Below, one piece after another: positions 14,908 to 22,884 of a stretch of 22,884 bases of DNA. The notes under the pieces were generated by a model. That model ran no database searches. It was not told the DNA's origin and worked only from the letters and a program-made list of their open reading frames with translations. Source of the stretch: a virus; the IMG/VR virus record IMGVR_UViG_3300009172_000067, positions 1-22,884 of that record, one strand, 5' to 3'. A program made the position numbers and the translations under genes. The number at the start of each line of letters is the position of its first letter. The first letter of the stretch is position 1.

Positions 14908-15936
14908 ATGGCAAAGCAAACTATAGCAACAGGCAGCGCAGCAAACGACGGAACGGGTGACACTCTTCGTCAAGGAGCTGACAAAGTCAATTCGAATTTT
15001 GCCGAGATCTATAATTATCTTGGGGATGGCTCTGCAATTAATAGTGCTGTTTCATGGGATAGTTATAATATTATTTTTGATGGCAGTAGTATTGACGCAA
15101 ATAAAACAACGTTAGGAGTTGCAAATCCAACTGCACCTCGTGTTGTAACTATTCCTAATCACAGTGGTGATTTTGTTTTAGATAGCGCAACACAAACGTT
15201 AACAAGCAAAACTTTAACTGCACCTGTAATTAATAATCCAATAGTAACTGGATTTAAGTTTCAGGATAATGATGCATCTCATCAATATACTATTGTTCCT
15301 GGTGCGTTAACATCTTCGTACAACGTAAGTCTTCCTAATATTTCGGCTCATGATGCAATAGTTTTTGCTGATGCAACCCAGACGCTTACAGATAAAACGC
15401 TTACCGGACCTACGATTGATAGCGCAATACTAAATAATGATCATGAGTTAATATTCATGGATGGTGTTGCAAGTGCGGTTAATGAAATTACAATTACAAA
15501 TGCTGCAACCGGTAATAGCCCAAAAATTTCAGCATCAGGCACTGATACAAATGTTAATTTAGAGCTTGATGGAAAGGGAAATGGTCTGGTTGTATTAAGC
15601 CCGGCATTTGCCAGTGGCACACATAATGCAAACGGTATTATAGACTCTGATACATCGGTTATACTTTTCACGGGTGCAAATCATGAAGCATATCTTAAGC
15701 CTGGTGTAATAGCTGGTGATGTTAAGATACTGCTAAATACAACCACGACAGCAGATATATCTGTTATGAGGTCTACTGGTGCTGCAGTAAATTTATTTAG
15801 AAAAGGTAGTGGTACATCAGCTCAGATGGTTATAAAACCAGGTGGATCCTCTCAACTTATTTGGGATGGAACATATTGGAATCCTGTAGGTTTTGGATTT
15901 GATAGTACTGGTGCTGCTTCGCTAGTAGATTTATAA
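14908..15936 (+). CDS. Structural protein with gp9/gp10-type N-terminal module
   Basis: A 342-residue protein. Its N-terminus (TIATGSAANDGTGDTLRQGA, then KVNSNFAEIYNYLGDG) is the attachment module seen in T4 gp10 (DDGTGDYLRKGGIKINENFDELY) and gp9, by which peripheral proteins bind the baseplate. Next is a part with two related units carrying TQTLTSKTLTAP and TQTLTDKTLTGP, as in fibre proteins. The end (about residues 245-342, QLIWDGTYWNPVG) looks like a small beta-rich head. It would be a short tail fibre or connector at the wedge tip. In T4, gp8 precedes gp9 and gp10; here the order is different. Confidence 0.75.
   Translation: MAKQTIATGSAANDGTGDTLRQGADKVNSNFAEIYNYLGDGSAINSAVSWDSYNIIFDGSSIDANKTTLGVANPTAPRVVTIPNHSGDFVLDSATQTLTSKTLTAPVINNPIVTGFKFQDNDASHQYTIVPGALTSSYNVSLPNISAHDAIVFADATQTLTDKTLTGPTIDSAILNNDHELIFMDGVASAVNEITITNAATGNSPKISASGTDTNVNLELDGKGNGLVVLSPAFASGTHNANGIIDSDTSVILFTGANHEAYLKPGVIAGDVKILLNTTTTADISVMRSTGAAVNLFRKGSGTSAQMVIKPGGSSQLIWDGTYWNPVGFGFDSTGAASLVDL
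15139..15435 (+). repeat. Two related 36-39 residue units with TQTLTxKTLTxP
   Basis: Unit 1 (15139-15246) begins RVVTIPN and unit 2 (15319-15435) begins YNVSLPN; each then holds a TQTLT-x-KTLT-x-P-x-I motif. The codons differ, so the copies are old. They are 72 bases apart. Confidence 0.6.
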
Positions 15937-15947
15937 AGGATAGTAAA

Positions 15948-17354
15948 ATGGTAGCAAAAGTTACAGAAAAAATAAAAAGAAATTTTTTAGATGATACACT
16001 AGCTGAAGTAATCGGCGGTACTGACTATTATCATATTGGTATTGGTCATACAGAAGCATGGGATAGTGCTGATACTACTCCGGATACTAATAATTCTCAG
16101 CGCGGTGAGAGACAGTTTAGACAATCTATGCAATCTGTAAAGCTTGTGACAAATGCTTCTTATGCTGTTCCACGGTATAATTGGACAAATGGTACATCGT
16201 ATTTTGCTTTTGACGATAATACAACTCGGCTCAGTTCTTCTAGATTCTATGTTTTAACCGAAGATAACCAAGTTTATATTTGTCTTCAATCAGGTAAGAA
16301 TGCTGATGGTAGTGTAAGAGAATCAGTTACAAAGCCGACCGGAACATCAACAAATGCGATTGTAACTGCTGATGGGTACGTTTGGAAATATATGTATACT
16401 ATTGGTGGTACGCAAGCCTCGAACTTCCTTACCGCAAACTTTTTACCAGTTGAGTATATTACTGACTCATCCGGAGATGTAGGTTTAAGTGGAGTGCAGG
16501 CGAACCAGGCTACAGTGAGAGAAGCTGCTGTAAAAGGGCAGATATTAGGCCTTGATGTAGTTAACGCCGGATCTGGATATAGTGGAACAGGGTTTTCTGA
16601 TTCAGCAGTAGTAACTATTGTTGGAGACGGTACTGGTGCTACTGCAAAGGCTTTTGTAAATGCCGGAGTTATAACACGATTAGAATTAGATTCAGACGCT
16701 ACTCTTGGTCGAAAGTTTGGCCAAAACTATACACAGGCTAACATTACTATTACCGGTGGTAATGGATCTGGAGCAAGTGGTAGAGTTATTCTTTCTCCAA
16801 ATGCAGATTCTGGTTTAGGTGCTAATCCAATCACAGATTTTAAAGCATCATCATTAATATTTAATGCAAAACCAACATTGAATGAACCTGGTGTTGACTT
16901 AACTCCAGATTGGCCAATTATTTCTGCGGATAGAGGCGTTGCTGAGTACAGACAGATTGGTTTAATAAAAAATATTACTAATACTGAAGGCGCTGTTTTA
17001 ACGGCTGATACTGGTAGAGTTTCTGGTATACTCTATATGAATACAAGAACGGCTGGAATTGCATTTAAAGATGTAACTTCTGCTAATGAACAAGGCGGAG
17101 CAGCAGCATGTATTATTGATGATGTTGATAGTAATTTAGTTTACTTCCATCAAACTGAAGAAACTGGCTTTGCTACATTCACTTCATCCGGTACTCTGAC
17201 TGATGGGAATTCAATTACTGAATTATATGATTCAGTACAGTACTCTGTTGATGTTGATAGATACTCTGGTGATATTTTCTATATAGAGAATAGAAGCGCT
17301 GTAGTCAGATCGGCTAATCAGTCTGAAGACATTAAAATAGTTATTACACTGTAG
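15948..17354 (+). CDS. 8: Baseplate wedge protein gp8
   Basis: A 468-residue protein (T4 gp8 is 334). Matches to T4 gp8: an N-terminal helix followed by YYHIGIGHTEAWDS (T4: IFITFGRSEPWSS), a AVPRYNW segment (T4: AVIPRRDW), VYICLQ, TADGYVWKYMYTI (T4: DGYVWEYLFEI) and the final GDIFYIENRSAVVRSANQSE (T4: GEMIYMENRPPIIMAMDQTE). gp8 dimers bind gp7 and gp10 in the intermediate wedge. The extra length is mainly residues about 185-290, an NAGSGYSG and ITGGNGSGASG beta-rich domain inserted into the central part. Start has AAAGGATAG upstream. Confidence 0.92.
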   Translation: MVAKVTEKIKRNFLDDTLAEVIGGTDYYHIGIGHTEAWDSADTTPDTNNSQRGERQFRQSMQSVKLVTNASYAVPRYNWTNGTSYFAFDDNTTRLSSSRFYVLTEDNQVYICLQSGKNADGSVRESVTKPTGTSTNAIVTADGYVWKYMYTIGGTQASNFLTANFLPVEYITDSSGDVGLSGVQANQATVREAAVKGQILGLDVVNAGSGYSGTGFSDSAVVTIVGDGTGATAKAFVNAGVITRLELDSDATLGRKFGQNYTQANITITGGNGSGASGRVILSPNADSGLGANPITDFKASSLIFNAKPTLNEPGVDLTPDWPIISADRGVAEYRQIGLIKNITNTEGAVLTADTGRVSGILYMNTRTAGIAFKDVTSANEQGGAAACIIDDVDSNLVYFHQTEETGFATFTSSGTLTDGNSITELYDSVQYSVDVDRYSGDIFYIENRSAVVRSANQSEDIKIVITL

Positions 17355-17364
17355 GATTTAAAGT

Positions 17365-20300
17365 ATGGCACAAACTATAACCTCGTCAACGTTTACGACA
17401 ACGTATAAAGATGATTATACGGATAGCGCTGGTTACTACCGGATTTTATTTAATTCCGGTAAAGCTCTACAAGCAAGAGAACTTACTCAGTTACAAACTA
17501 TTATTGATAAGCAAATTGAAAGAATTGGTAATAATCTGTTCATTGATGGTGCTGCTGTACAATCAGGTGGCCAATCAACCTTTAATGTTGAATATATTGC
17601 TCTACAAGACTTAACTAACTATCCACTTCCAACAGATGGCGATGGTGCTTTAGATAAAAGTGCGGTTGTTGGTGTGTCATTTACAGGAAATACCTCATTA
17701 GTTACATTTACTATAACTGACATTGCAGCAGGATTTACTGAAGGTGGCGTAACGTATCCAGCCGCCGTATATGTTACCTACACAAATACAAGTAGTAATA
17801 CTGGTGCTAATACATCTGCGCCACGAGTGCAAACCGGAGAGTTGTTTACAGATTCTATTTCGGGCCGACAGTTTAAAGTTGCTCCTACTGGTGGAGTGGT
17901 TGACTTTATAGGATTTGGAAATAAGTTTGCAGTTGGGGCGTCTGTTCATTATGCAAAGGGATTCTTTGTATATAGTGCCCCTCAAGAGATTTACGTTGAT
18001 AAATTCTCTAATTCTCCTACGGCAGAGATAGGGTATAAAGTAACTGAAGATATTGTTTCAGTTGCTGATGATACAAGTCTCTATGATAATCAGGGAACTA
18101 CACCAAACATAACTGCGCCCGGTGCAGATCGTTATAGAGTTAGATTAGTTCTTACTAAAAAATCAGATATAATTGCTGGCCAAACATTTATATATTTAGC
18201 AAATATTTCTGGTGGAATCATTAGCTCAGAAGTTGACGCATTTACACAATATAAAATTCCAAGAGATTTAATCGCCAAAAGAATTAAAGAAAATTCTGGT
18301 GACTATATAGTTCAACCGTATATTACAAACTTTTTAACAGATTCGGATGCTAGCTTTTTAAGACTCAAACATTCTCCTGGAACAGCTGTGATAGATGGTT
18401 ATCGTGTTAACACGCAAAGCCAAGGGTTTATTAGGGTTCCAAAATCTACTTCTACTATTTCTAGATCTGACGATTTAATTGCGATGACCTATGGTAACTA
18501 TGTAGAAGTAACCGAAGCTAATACATCTGGAATGCCAGATATTGCTGCATTTACAAAATTAACTCTTAGAACAGCTGCAACCTACGGAGGTTCTAGTATT
18601 GGTACAGCAAGAGTAAGGGCTGTAACATATGATGCTGCTTCAAATTTTTATAGAATATATCTATTTGATATAAGTGTGAATGTTGGATCTGACTTTGGTG
18701 ACGTTGGTAGTATTGGTACTAGTTCTAGTAACTATTTTGATGTCAGACAAGTTGGCGGCAAAGCAGAACTTAACGATGCATTCAACAATACACTGTTTGC
18801 ACAATTACCAAGAAGTAGAGTTGCAAGTTTATCTGATGTTGATGTAACAGTACAAAGACAAATAACAATTACACACGATGGTAGCGCTGATACTGTTCAG
18901 GCAAACAGTACTAATGGAAGTTTAACCGGAAGTGAAACATTTACTGATGCTGATCTTTGGTATTATTCATATGCAGATAGTTCAATTAATCAAATCACCG
19001 GCACATTCTCTGGTGGTGCAAGTTTAACTGATCAGGTTGATTTAACTGTTGCAGCTGCACATGGATCAGGAACAAATGTTACTGTTTATGGATACGTAAG
19101 AGATCCGGCAGCAGCACCTAGGTCAAAGACTCTTACTGATAGGTCTCTCACTGTTGGTGCGCTAGATACTTCTAATGGATCCAGTTATATTAATCTGCAT
19201 AGAGCTGATATATACTCGATCACAGAAGTAGTAGATCATCTAGATAGTACTAGAAACCTAGCAGGAAACTTCACATTTGATAATGGCCAAAGAGATAATT
19301 ATTATGGTCTTGGCCGACTCGTATTAAAAGGTGGTAGTACTGATCCAACTATTAGTGGTCCGGTGCATGTCAAATTTAAATATTATACACATGGTAATGG
19401 TAAGTACTTCTCTAAGGCTTCTTATGATAACGCTGGAGCTAGCATTACGTATAACGATATTCAAAATTATACAACAGCAGATGGTGTTAAATTTAACTTA
19501 AGAGATGTTTTAGACTTTAGGTCAATAGCCGATTCAAACGGAAACTTTAGTGATGCTGCAACTGGTGCAAAGGTAAATAGCATACCAAGAGTAAATGATA
19601 CCATTGAAATCGGAGCTTCGTCGTATTTTTTGCCAAGAAAAGACAAACTAATAATTGATAAAACCGGTCTGATAACTTATATGCAAGGCCAGCCTGGATC
19701 AGGCAAAAGCCCGGTAACTCCGATGGGGGCAATGCCTTTATATGAATATAGTTTAAATGCTAATACGCTTAATTTTAAAGATCTTTCTATTAAAAAGATT
19801 GATCATAAGCGATATACTATGAAAGACATTTCACGCCTAGAAAATAGAATAGATAAAGTTGAAGAGTTTACTACATTATCAATGCTAGAAATTGATGCAA
19901 TCAACTTTGATGTATTAGATGCATCTGGTGATAATAGACTTAAGTCTGGCATTTTAGCAGATAACTTTTCTACACATTTATTGAGTGATATTAACTCTCC
20001 AAATAATCAGTTCAAAGCATCTATAGATTGGAGAAGGGGTGAGTTGCATCCTTCAGTTGCCTCTAGAAGCATAGATCTTGTTTATGATTCAGATAACTCA
20101 ATTAATACAGTCCGTAAAGGCGATATGATATTAATTGATTATGATGAAGAAGTTTATTTAAATCAGAGCTCTGTGAGCACTAGCACTTTCATTAATGAGT
20201 TTGAAGTACGAAGTAATATTGGAAATCTTGTATTATCACCATCAAGTGATACATTTTATGATTATAGAAGATCTCCTCGTAGAATTATTCCTCAAGGAAG

Positions 20301-21162
20301 AATTTTAGATACTTCTACTGCATATAATTGTAATCACCATGAGCATAATTGGTTTGGTACTCCTCTTGAAAACCTAGAGGTTGGTGATGTTAGTGAAAAG
20401 TATGACACTACATACAGTGGCTTTAAAACAACTAAATCTTATAATAAAGTTGTTAGGAATGAAATTATAGAAGAATTGATCGGGGAGAGAATCATTGACA
20501 GATTAACGATTCCTACTATGAGATCAAGAAAAGTATTCTTTAATGCTACTGGATTAAGACCTAATACACAATTCTTTGCGTTCTTTAATGACGTATCAGT
20601 TGCTGCCTGGGTAAGAGAAGAAACTTTTGTTCATCATGCAGAAGGTGTTACTGATTATAGTTCTGGTCAATACAGAGCTAATCAACATCCAGACGGTATT
20701 AGTACGTTAATATCAGATGCTAATGGAACAATTGAAGGCTCATTCTTTATTCCATCTACGACTTCAATAGCATTTGCTACTGGTAGTGCGGTATTCAAAT
20801 TGCTAGATGTAAGTGCCGCTAATAATGGAAATGCAATATCACAGGCCCGTGCAACCTTTACAAGCTCTGGCGAGATAGTAAATAGCCAAGAAGAGTGGAG
20901 TTCAACTCAGGTTATAGAAATTGACGGTATAGCAGATATTGTTACAACTGCAAATACATCTGGTAATAATGATGTGGGCGGATCATTTACAGGATTCGAT
21001 CCAATAAGTGAAGTCCCTTCTACTACTGATGATGCGTATGAACATCAACAAGAGACTCAGGCTGATTTGGATTGGGAAAATGATGATGCCAATGATGGTG
21101 GCAATGATGGGGATGAGGCCGATGATTCAGAGTCTGATGCAGAAGATAGTGATTGGGATTAA
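17365..21162 (+). CDS. Large peripheral baseplate structural protein (DUF4815-like) with acidic tail
   Basis: A 1265-residue protein, the largest in the window. The N-terminus (YRILFNSGKALQARELTQLQ, IIDKQIERIGNNLFIDGA) matches the DUF4815-type start of large myovirus baseplate proteins. The middle is mixed beta-rich with a helical RYTMKDISRLENRIDKVEEF coiled-coil-like part near residue 815. Residues about 1050-1170 (FFNATGLRPNTQFFAFF, then ANGTIEGSFFIP) are a conserved virion domain. The last 44 residues (21028-21159) are extremely rich in D, E, N and S, ending in SDWD, and probably disordered. In other phages the next domain (PIAQSFYVD) is often on the same chain; here it starts the following gene. 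It is probably a peripheral baseplate or fibre-carrying protein; the exact role is unknown. Confidence 0.75.
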   Translation: MAQTITSSTFTTTYKDDYTDSAGYYRILFNSGKALQARELTQLQTIIDKQIERIGNNLFIDGAAVQSGGQSTFNVEYIALQDLTNYPLPTDGDGALDKSAVVGVSFTGNTSLVTFTITDIAAGFTEGGVTYPAAVYVTYTNTSSNTGANTSAPRVQTGELFTDSISGRQFKVAPTGGVVDFIGFGNKFAVGASVHYAKGFFVYSAPQEIYVDKFSNSPTAEIGYKVTEDIVSVADDTSLYDNQGTTPNITAPGADRYRVRLVLTKKSDIIAGQTFIYLANISGGIISSEVDAFTQYKIPRDLIAKRIKENSGDYIVQPYITNFLTDSDASFLRLKHSPGTAVIDGYRVNTQSQGFIRVPKSTSTISRSDDLIAMTYGNYVEVTEANTSGMPDIAAFTKLTLRTAATYGGSSIGTARVRAVTYDAASNFYRIYLFDISVNVGSDFGDVGSIGTSSSNYFDVRQVGGKAELNDAFNNTLFAQLPRSRVASLSDVDVTVQRQITITHDGSADTVQANSTNGSLTGSETFTDADLWYYSYADSSINQITGTFSGGASLTDQVDLTVAAAHGSGTNVTVYGYVRDPAAAPRSKTLTDRSLTVGALDTSNGSSYINLHRADIYSITEVVDHLDSTRNLAGNFTFDNGQRDNYYGLGRLVLKGGSTDPTISGPVHVKFKYYTHGNGKYFSKASYDNAGASITYNDIQNYTTADGVKFNLRDVLDFRSIADSNGNFSDAATGAKVNSIPRVNDTIEIGASSYFLPRKDKLIIDKTGLITYMQGQPGSGKSPVTPMGAMPLYEYSLNANTLNFKDLSIKKIDHKRYTMKDISRLENRIDKVEEFTTLSMLEIDAINFDVLDASGDNRLKSGILADNFSTHLLSDINSPNNQFKASIDWRRGELHPSVASRSIDLVYDSDNSINTVRKGDMILIDYDEEVYLNQSSVSTSTFINEFEVRSNIGNLVLSPSSDTFYDYRRSPRRIIPQGRILDTSTAYNCNHHEHNWFGTPLENLEVGDVSEKYDTTYSGFKTTKSYNKVVRNEIIEELIGERIIDRLTIPTMRSRKVFFNATGLRPNTQFFAFFNDVSVAAWVREETFVHHAEGVTDYSSGQYRANQHPDGISTLISDANGTIEGSFFIPSTTSIAFATGSAVFKLLDVSAANNGNAISQARATFTSSGEIVNSQEEWSSTQVIEIDGIADIVTTANTSGNNDVGGSFTGFDPISEVPSTTDDAYEHQQETQADLDWENDDANDGGNDGDEADDSESDAEDSDWD

Positions 21163-21210
21163 TGATGGTTGGTCTGAATGATTTGCACGTATTTCAAAAG
21201 GATAATATAA

Positions 21211-22884
21211 ATGGCTTTTAACAATTTAATACAAATAGGACAGCAACAAAATAGGCATCCTATTGCACAATCCTTTTATGTGGATACTACTGAAGGAATA
21301 TTTTTAACAAAGGTTGGATTATTCTTTTCCGGAGCTCCATCTGGGGCTGATCCTCAACACAATATTACATTGCAAATTAGACCTATAACTGATTCCGGAG
21401 TTCCATCGGCATCAGAAGTAATTCCGGGATCAATAGCGGTAAAGAGTGCAAGTAGTGTATACAGTAATATATCAACTGATGCTGCTACTGAAACAACTTT
21501 TATTTTTGATGCTCCTGTATTTTTGAAAGGTCAAAAAAACTATGCAATAGTAGCATATAGTAATAGCCCATTATACAAAATATATATTGGTGAAACCTAC
21601 GAATTTAAAGTTGGCACTACAGAAGAAAGAGTTGACAAAAATCCAAAAAGTGGAACGTTATTTAGATCATCTAACTCTATTACATTTACTCCGGTGCAAA
21701 ACGCAGATTTAGGATTTAAACTATATAAAGCCAAGTTTAAACATACTACTGCCGAAGTTTTAATGCATAATGCTGCAGTACCAACAGTTAACTTAACTGC
21801 GAATGCAATACAAGTTGATGCCGCAAGCGATGGAGTTAAGATTGAAAGCTGGATGCACGGTTTGCAAAGCGGAGACCAGGTAGTAATAGCCGGGGTGACC
21901 GGTTCAATTGGTGGCATTGCAGCTGCAGATATTAATGGTACAAAGCCAATAACTGCAGTTGATTATAAAACAATTAAAGTTAGAGCTGGAAGTTATACAT
22001 CTGCAGCCGGTGCCTTTACGTTAGATTCAGCAAAAGCTGGCGTGTTCTCTGATGTTGGTGGCACAGATTCTGCTACAATTAGTAAAAACATAATATATAA
22101 TCGATTCCTTCCCAAGGTAGAAAGCTTGCAGCCTTTAAACACGCGCATTTCGGGTGCACTCAAGGGAATTAGAGCAGAAGCATTTTCTGGTGCAGGATCG
22201 CAATATACGCGTGCAACTAACTTTAGTACTATTGATTTAAATACTACTAATACAACGGCTAATGATGTTTTCTTAGTTGCGAACAATGAAAGAGAAGGCC
22301 AAGAATTAACTAGTGGTGTTAAATCTTTAGATGTAAAAGCTTTACTTGCAACTAGTAATCCCACAAATGTTTCTCCGATGATTGATTTGCAACGTGTATC
22401 ATTTACAGGAATTGCAACAGTCATTGATAACCAAAGTTATACGTGGACTACTCAAGATTCAGCTGACACTGTAGCATCAGGTAGTAGTATATTTAATAGT
22501 GCTGTTAAGTTTTCGAATGAGACAAATGCAAGTGGCGGTAGTGGTGCGGCTAGATGGGTATCTAAGATCGTCAACTTGAAAGACCGATCAAAGGGAATTA
22601 AGATATTACTATCTGCAAATCGGCCACCATTTTCACATATTGACATGTATTATAGAGTTGCCAATTCTGCAGACGTAATTCCAGAGATAGATTGGGTTTT
22701 AATTAGTCCAGAAGAATCTATGCCTACTGATGAGAATCCTACTGTATACAGATCATACGAGTATCTGCCAGGCGGTGTAGCCGGGACTCTTGATGATTTT
22801 TCTACTATGCAATTTAAAATTGTTATGAGATCTACTTACATTCATAAATCTCCGGTTATCAAAGATTTCAGAGCTATTGCGTTA
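21211..22884 (+). CDS. Baseplate/tail structural protein, partial (runs off right edge)
   Basis: An open frame of 558 codons from ATG 21211 to the window end with no stop. AAAAGGATAA upstream is a good ribosome binding site. It begins MAFNNLIQIGQQQNRHPIAQ, with SFYVDTTEGIFLTKVGLFF next, the form of the domain that usually follows DUF4815-type baseplate proteins, then TLQIRPITDSGVPS. Residues about 205-270 form a small GVTGSIGGIAAADING-containing beta-domain, and near the edge are RPPFSHIDMYYRV, IDWVLISP and KDFRAIAL. It follows the 1265-aa gene after 48 bases, so the two are probably partners of one structure. The C-terminus is outside the window. Confidence 0.75.
   Translation, partial: MAFNNLIQIGQQQNRHPIAQSFYVDTTEGIFLTKVGLFFSGAPSGADPQHNITLQIRPITDSGVPSASEVIPGSIAVKSASSVYSNISTDAATETTFIFDAPVFLKGQKNYAIVAYSNSPLYKIYIGETYEFKVGTTEERVDKNPKSGTLFRSSNSITFTPVQNADLGFKLYKAKFKHTTAEVLMHNAAVPTVNLTANAIQVDAASDGVKIESWMHGLQSGDQVVIAGVTGSIGGIAAADINGTKPITAVDYKTIKVRAGSYTSAAGAFTLDSAKAGVFSDVGGTDSATISKNIIYNRFLPKVESLQPLNTRISGALKGIRAEAFSGAGSQYTRATNFSTIDLNTTNTTANDVFLVANNEREGQELTSGVKSLDVKALLATSNPTNVSPMIDLQRVSFTGIATVIDNQSYTWTTQDSADTVASGSSIFNSAVKFSNETNASGGSGAARWVSKIVNLKDRSKGIKILLSANRPPFSHIDMYYRVANSADVIPEIDWVLISPEESMPTDENPTVYRSYEYLPGGVAGTLDDFSTMQFKIVMRSTYIHKSPVIKDFRAIAL

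Noticed and set aside
17365-21162. Identification of the 1265-aa protein as T4 gp10
   Set aside because: Its N-terminus is DUF4815-like, not the gp10 attachment module, which is present instead in the gene at 14908.
21206-21213. TATAAATG before the last gene as a late promoter
   Set aside because: It overlaps the start codon, so it cannot drive that gene with a leader.
21993-22424. 143-codon open frame on the minus strand inside the last gene
   Set aside because: Antisense to a well-supported long frame with good start signals and virion motifs; the sequence looks like a shadow.
1-22884. CRISPR array, tRNA, integrase, IS element or att site
   Set aside because: No regular direct repeats with spacers, no cloverleaf-like sequence and no recombinase or transposase motifs were seen.

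Overview
The window is part of the tail and baseplate gene module of a T4-like contractile-tailed phage (Caudoviricetes, myovirus morphology). It is AT-rich and tightly packed, and almost every gene can be matched to T4 baseplate, hub or neck genes by conserved sequence and order. No host gene, tRNA, integrase, IS or CRISPR is visible. The streamlined gene set, the AT-rich codons and the resemblance to marine T4-like phages (cyanophage or pelagiphage-like) suggest an aquatic host; that last point is inference.

Layout: two divergent late operons diverge from a 49-bp gap at 3362-3410. Leftward (minus strand): gp4 head-completion nuclease-like protein, an unnamed 176-aa protein, a gp19-family tail tube protein, gp26 baseplate protein with an apparent -1 ribosomal frameshift extension, then a probable tape measure protein that runs off the left edge. 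Rightward (plus strand): gp48 tube cap, gp53 wedge, gp27-like hub, a gp5-like OB plus lysozyme protein, a 678-aa hub protein with an amidase domain, a gp5C-like beta-helix spike protein, an unknown 207-aa protein, gp25, gp6, a short gp7, a gp9/gp10-type fibre-connector protein, gp8, a 1265-aa structural protein and a final structural protein cut by the right edge.

The products would form one machine. The spike, OB/lysozyme and amidase proteins are placed to puncture and digest peptidoglycan. gp27-like, gp26, gp48 and tube proteins would build the hub and tube start. gp53, gp25, gp6, gp7 and gp8 form wedges. The gp10-type and large proteins decorate the periphery. gp4 is a head-completion factor carried in the same late block.

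Expression: five exact copies of the T4 late promoter core TATAAATA were found by eye, all in intergenic gaps (one in front of the left operon's second gene, one in front of gp48, two in tandem before gp25, one before the gp10-type gene). Many genes are joined by ATGA, GTGA, TAGTG or TAATG overlaps, implying translational coupling.

The most interesting signal is at the end of gp26: a seven-T slippery heptamer in the correct reading register, followed by a 59-codon open -1 frame ending in a GTGA overlap with the tape measure start. This looks like the lambda gpG/gpGT tail-chaperone arrangement in a T4-like gp26 gene, and the frameshift extension was not in any single ordinary reading frame. 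A sequencing indel in the homopolymer is the main alternative. No gene-free stretch exceeds 300 bases; the largest gap (735-903) is filled by the frameshift extension.
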